Below are positions 62,014 through 64,000 of a DNA stretch of 64,000 nucleotides, piece after piece. How positions within the stretch are numbered: position 1 is the stretch's first letter; each line of letters starts with the position of its first letter. Location of the stretch: assembly GCF_013359755.1 (NCBI RefSeq), contig NZ_JABMCJ010000076.1, forward strand, positions 1-64,000. Direction: 5' to 3'. A program made the translations under genes and the position numbers. The DNA is from Tardiphaga robiniae. GTDB taxonomy: Bacteria > Pseudomonadota > Alphaproteobacteria > Rhizobiales > Xanthobacteraceae. The notes under the pieces are model-generated. The model saw only the letters and a list, made by a program, of their open reading frames with translations. It was not told the DNA's origin and searched no databases.

Positions 62014-62116
62014 CCTCATCCTGAGGAGCGGCGCCTTCGCCGCGTCTCGAAGGATGGTGGCCTGCATTATCTCATGGTTCGAGACGGCGCTGAAGAAGCG
62101 CCTCCTCACCATGAGG
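62014..62116. repeat. Intergenic palindromic repeat, family E
   Basis: CCTCATCCTGAGGAGCGGCGCCTTCGCCGCGTCTCGAAGGATG faces CATGGTTCGAGACGGCGCTGAAGAAGCGCCTCCTCACCATGAGG. This element type is common in rhizobial genomes from memory. It separates the binding protein from the permease and could reduce downstream expression. Confidence 0.85.
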
Positions 62117-62152
62117 TCCCAGATGTTTCAATAACAGAAAGCGAAATAGCCC

Positions 62153-63133
62153 ATGCTCGCTTTCATCCTGCGCCGCGCATTGCAGTCCATTGGTGTGATG
62201 ATCGCCGTCGGCATCATCGCCTTCACCATGTTCCGCTTTGCCGGCGATCCGGTGAACCAGATGGTGGCCATCGACACCACGCCGGCGCAGCGCGCCGAGG
62301 TGCGCGCGTCGCTCGGCCTCGACGACCCCGTCCCGGTGCAATTCGCGCGCTACTTCATCAATGCCGTGCAGTTCAAGTTCGGCGTCTCCTACCAGTTTCG
62401 TCAGCCGGTCTCCGCGCTGCTGAAGGAGCGCATGCCGGCGACGCTGGAGCTCGCCACCTGCGCCACCGTGATCGCCATGGTGTTCGGCATTCTGATGGGC
62501 ATCTATTCGGCGCTGCGGAAGGATTCGTTCTTCGCCAAGGTGTTGCAGGCGGTATCGCTGATCGGCATCTCGCTGCCGACCTTCCTGATCGGCATTCTGC
62601 TGATCTATCTGTTCGCGGTGACCCTCGGCTGGCTGCCCTCCTTCGGGCGCGGCGACGTCGTGAAATTCGGCTGGTGGACCACCGGCTTGCTGACAATCTC
62701 CGGCCTGAAGGCGCTGATCATGCCATCGGTCACGCTCGGCCTGTTCCAGATGACGCTGATCATGCGCCTCGTCCGCGCCGAGATGCTGGAAGTGCTGCGC
62801 ACCGACTATATCCGCTTCGCACGCGCCCGCGGGCTCACCACGCGGGCGATCCATTTCGGTCATGCGCTCAAGAACACGCTGGTGCCGGTCATCACCGTGG
62901 CCGGGCTGCAATTCGGCTCGGTCATCGCCTTCGCCATCATTACCGAGACGGTGTTCCAGTGGCCGGGCATGGGGCTGCTGTTCGTGCAGGCCGTACAGAA
63001 TGTCGATATCCCGATCATGGCGGCCTATCTGTTGGTGGTGTCGCTGATCTTCGTCACCATCAACCTGATTGTGGACATCCTCTACACCGTGGTCGATCCG
63101 CGTCTGCGCGCGACGATCAACCGGCCGGCGTGA
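62153..63133 (+). CDS. Peptide-type ABC transporter permease (DppB family)
   Basis: A 326-residue inner-membrane permease with about six helices. It opens MLAFILRRALQSIGVMIAVGIIAFTMFR, the DppB start, and the coupling loop LRTDYIRFARARGLTTRAIHFGHALKN near 215-240 docks the ATPase. Its end VDPRLRAT is typical. It precedes the second permease by nine bases. The ATPase genes presumably follow outside the window. Confidence 0.94.
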   Translation: MLAFILRRALQSIGVMIAVGIIAFTMFRFAGDPVNQMVAIDTTPAQRAEVRASLGLDDPVPVQFARYFINAVQFKFGVSYQFRQPVSALLKERMPATLELATCATVIAMVFGILMGIYSALRKDSFFAKVLQAVSLIGISLPTFLIGILLIYLFAVTLGWLPSFGRGDVVKFGWWTTGLLTISGLKALIMPSVTLGLFQMTLIMRLVRAEMLEVLRTDYIRFARARGLTTRAIHFGHALKNTLVPVITVAGLQFGSVIAFAIITETVFQWPGMGLLFVQAVQNVDIPIMAAYLLVVSLIFVTINLIVDILYTVVDPRLRATINRPA

Positions 63134-63142
63134 GGGAGTGAC

Positions 63143-64000
63143 ATGACCGACGCGCCCATCCCCCGCACACCCTCCCTCCTCGCCCGCGCCATCGACAGCG
63201 ACATCTTCTATTCGTTCCGCCGCTCCAAACTCACAATGGTCGCCGCCGCGATCGTGTTTGTGCTGCTGATGATGGCGCTGTTCGCGCCTGTGCTGGTGGT
63301 GCAGAATCCGTTCGATCCGGCGCAGCTCGAACTGATCAATTCCCGCATCTCGCCGCTCTGGACGGCGGAGGGCCAGAGGCCGTTCCTGCTCGGCACCGAC
63401 GAACAGGGGCGCGATATCTATTCGGCGATCCTCTACGGCATGCGGATTTCGCTGGTGGTCGGCGTGCTCGGCGTTAGTTTCGCGGCAGTACTCGGCATCG
63501 GGCTCGGCCTGATCGCCGGCTATGTCGGCGGCGCCGTGGACAGCCTGATCATGCGCATTGCCGATGTGCAGCTCACTTTCCCCGCGATCCTGATCGCGCT
63601 CTTGATCGACGGCGTCGTGAAATCGGCGCTCGGCAATCATCTCGATGCATCGACCACGTTGATCGTGCTGGTGGTGGCCATCGGGCTGAGTTTCTGGGTG
63701 CAATATGCCCGCACCGTGCGCGGCTCGGTGATGGTGGAGAAGAACAAGGACTATGTCGCCGCAGCACAGCTGATCGGCCTGCCCGCGCGCGTAATCATGA
63801 TCCGCCATGTGCTGCCGAACACGATGGGGCCGATCCTGGTGATCGCCACCATCAATCTGGCGCTGGCCATCATCACCGAGGCGACGCTGTCGTTTCTCGG
63901 CTCCGGCATGCCCGACACGATGCCGTCGCTGGGCACGCTGATCCGCATCGGCAACAATTATCTGTTCTCCGGCGAATGGTGGGTCATCGCCTTTCCCGGA
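63143..64000 (+). CDS. Peptide-type ABC transporter permease (DppC family), cut by the window end
   Basis: At least 286 residues, open to the last base. The N-terminus has RRSKLTMVAAAIVFVLLMMALFAP, then HPLGTDEQGRD-like LLGTDEQGRDIYSAILYGMRISL, the DppC signature. The coupling loop KDYVAAAQLIGLPARVIMIRHVLPN is present. GGGAGTG precedes the start. It lacks only the last part of the usual length of about 290-300 residues. Partial because of the window edge. Confidence 0.93.
   Translation, partial: MTDAPIPRTPSLLARAIDSDIFYSFRRSKLTMVAAAIVFVLLMMALFAPVLVVQNPFDPAQLELINSRISPLWTAEGQRPFLLGTDEQGRDIYSAILYGMRISLVVGVLGVSFAAVLGIGLGLIAGYVGGAVDSLIMRIADVQLTFPAILIALLIDGVVKSALGNHLDASTTLIVLVVAIGLSFWVQYARTVRGSVMVEKNKDYVAAAQLIGLPARVIMIRHVLPNTMGPILVIATINLALAIITEATLSFLGSGMPDTMPSLGTLIRIGNNYLFSGEWWVIAFPG

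Noticed and set aside
62072-63808. Minus-strand open frame of 578 codons opposite the DppB and DppC genes
   Set aside because: It has a His/Asp/Arg-rich composition and is antisense to permeases with clear signatures.

Overview
The window reads as high-GC alphaproteobacterial chromosome. The probable family is Nitrobacteraceae/Bradyrhizobiaceae (Bradyrhizobium, Rhodopseudomonas, Afipia or Tardiphaga type). This is inferred from codon use, the many ABC solute-binding proteins, a self-sufficient CYP102-type P450, a class III cyclase with an accessory domain, and dispersed palindromic intergenic repeats of rhizobial style. No rRNA, tRNA, transposase, prophage or CRISPR array is visible. Almost all of the window is catabolic and transport gene clusters, each with its own local regulator or operator-like palindrome.

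Layout. (1) 0.5-3.8 kb, minus strand: a 6-hydroxynicotinate 3-monooxygenase-like flavoprotein, a PuuE-like polysaccharide deacetylase and an orphan tripartite-type (TctC) binding protein. They are divergent from a NitT/TauT-type ABC importer and a MarR regulator (4.1-7.2 kb), with a long palindrome between the two units. (2) 7.4-14.2 kb, minus strand: an HpcH/HpaI aldolase, an Ldh-type dehydrogenase and a branched-chain-type ABC importer (livK, livH, a fused livM-livG, livF). (3) 14.4-21.5 kb: a homoprotocatechuate meta-cleavage operon (hpaR divergent from hpaH-F-E-D-G) ending in a ThDP-dependent enzyme. (4) 21.7-26.8 kb: a solute-binding protein, an MFS transporter, alkB with a second 2OG-Fe(II) oxygenase, and a DUF2848 protein. 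(5) 26.9-33.0 kb: amidase and an AtuA-C-like protein, divergent from a DUF35/thiolase pair, an SDR and an MHS-type MFS permease. (6) 33.0-41.5 kb: TPR protein, SMP-30 protein, PEP carboxylase, a 6PGDH-like oxidoreductase and two orphan binding proteins. (7) 41.5-48.1 kb: two acyl-CoA synthetases, an atypical crotonase, a dienoyl-CoA-reductase-like SDR and an AraC regulator. (8) 48.4-50.3 kb: a cyclase-FGE fusion and a DUF4399 protein. (9) 50.4-58.8 kb: phasin, WS/DGAT, epoxide hydrolase, CYP102-type P450-reductase and an alpha/beta hydrolase, which together suggest lipid storage or modification. (10) 58.9-64.0 kb: a DadA-type dehydrogenase divergent from a peptide-type ABC importer that runs off the end of the window.

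The most distinctive points are the single-polypeptide LivM-LivG transporter, a CYP102 that lacks the fatty-acid carboxylate-anchoring residues of P450 BM3, the cyclase-FGE membrane protein, the Ltp2/DUF35-type pair divergent from an AtuA-C/amidase/DUF2848 unit, several perfect operator-like palindromes, and at least five families of intergenic palindromic repeats. All functional assignments come from reading motifs. No database search was run.
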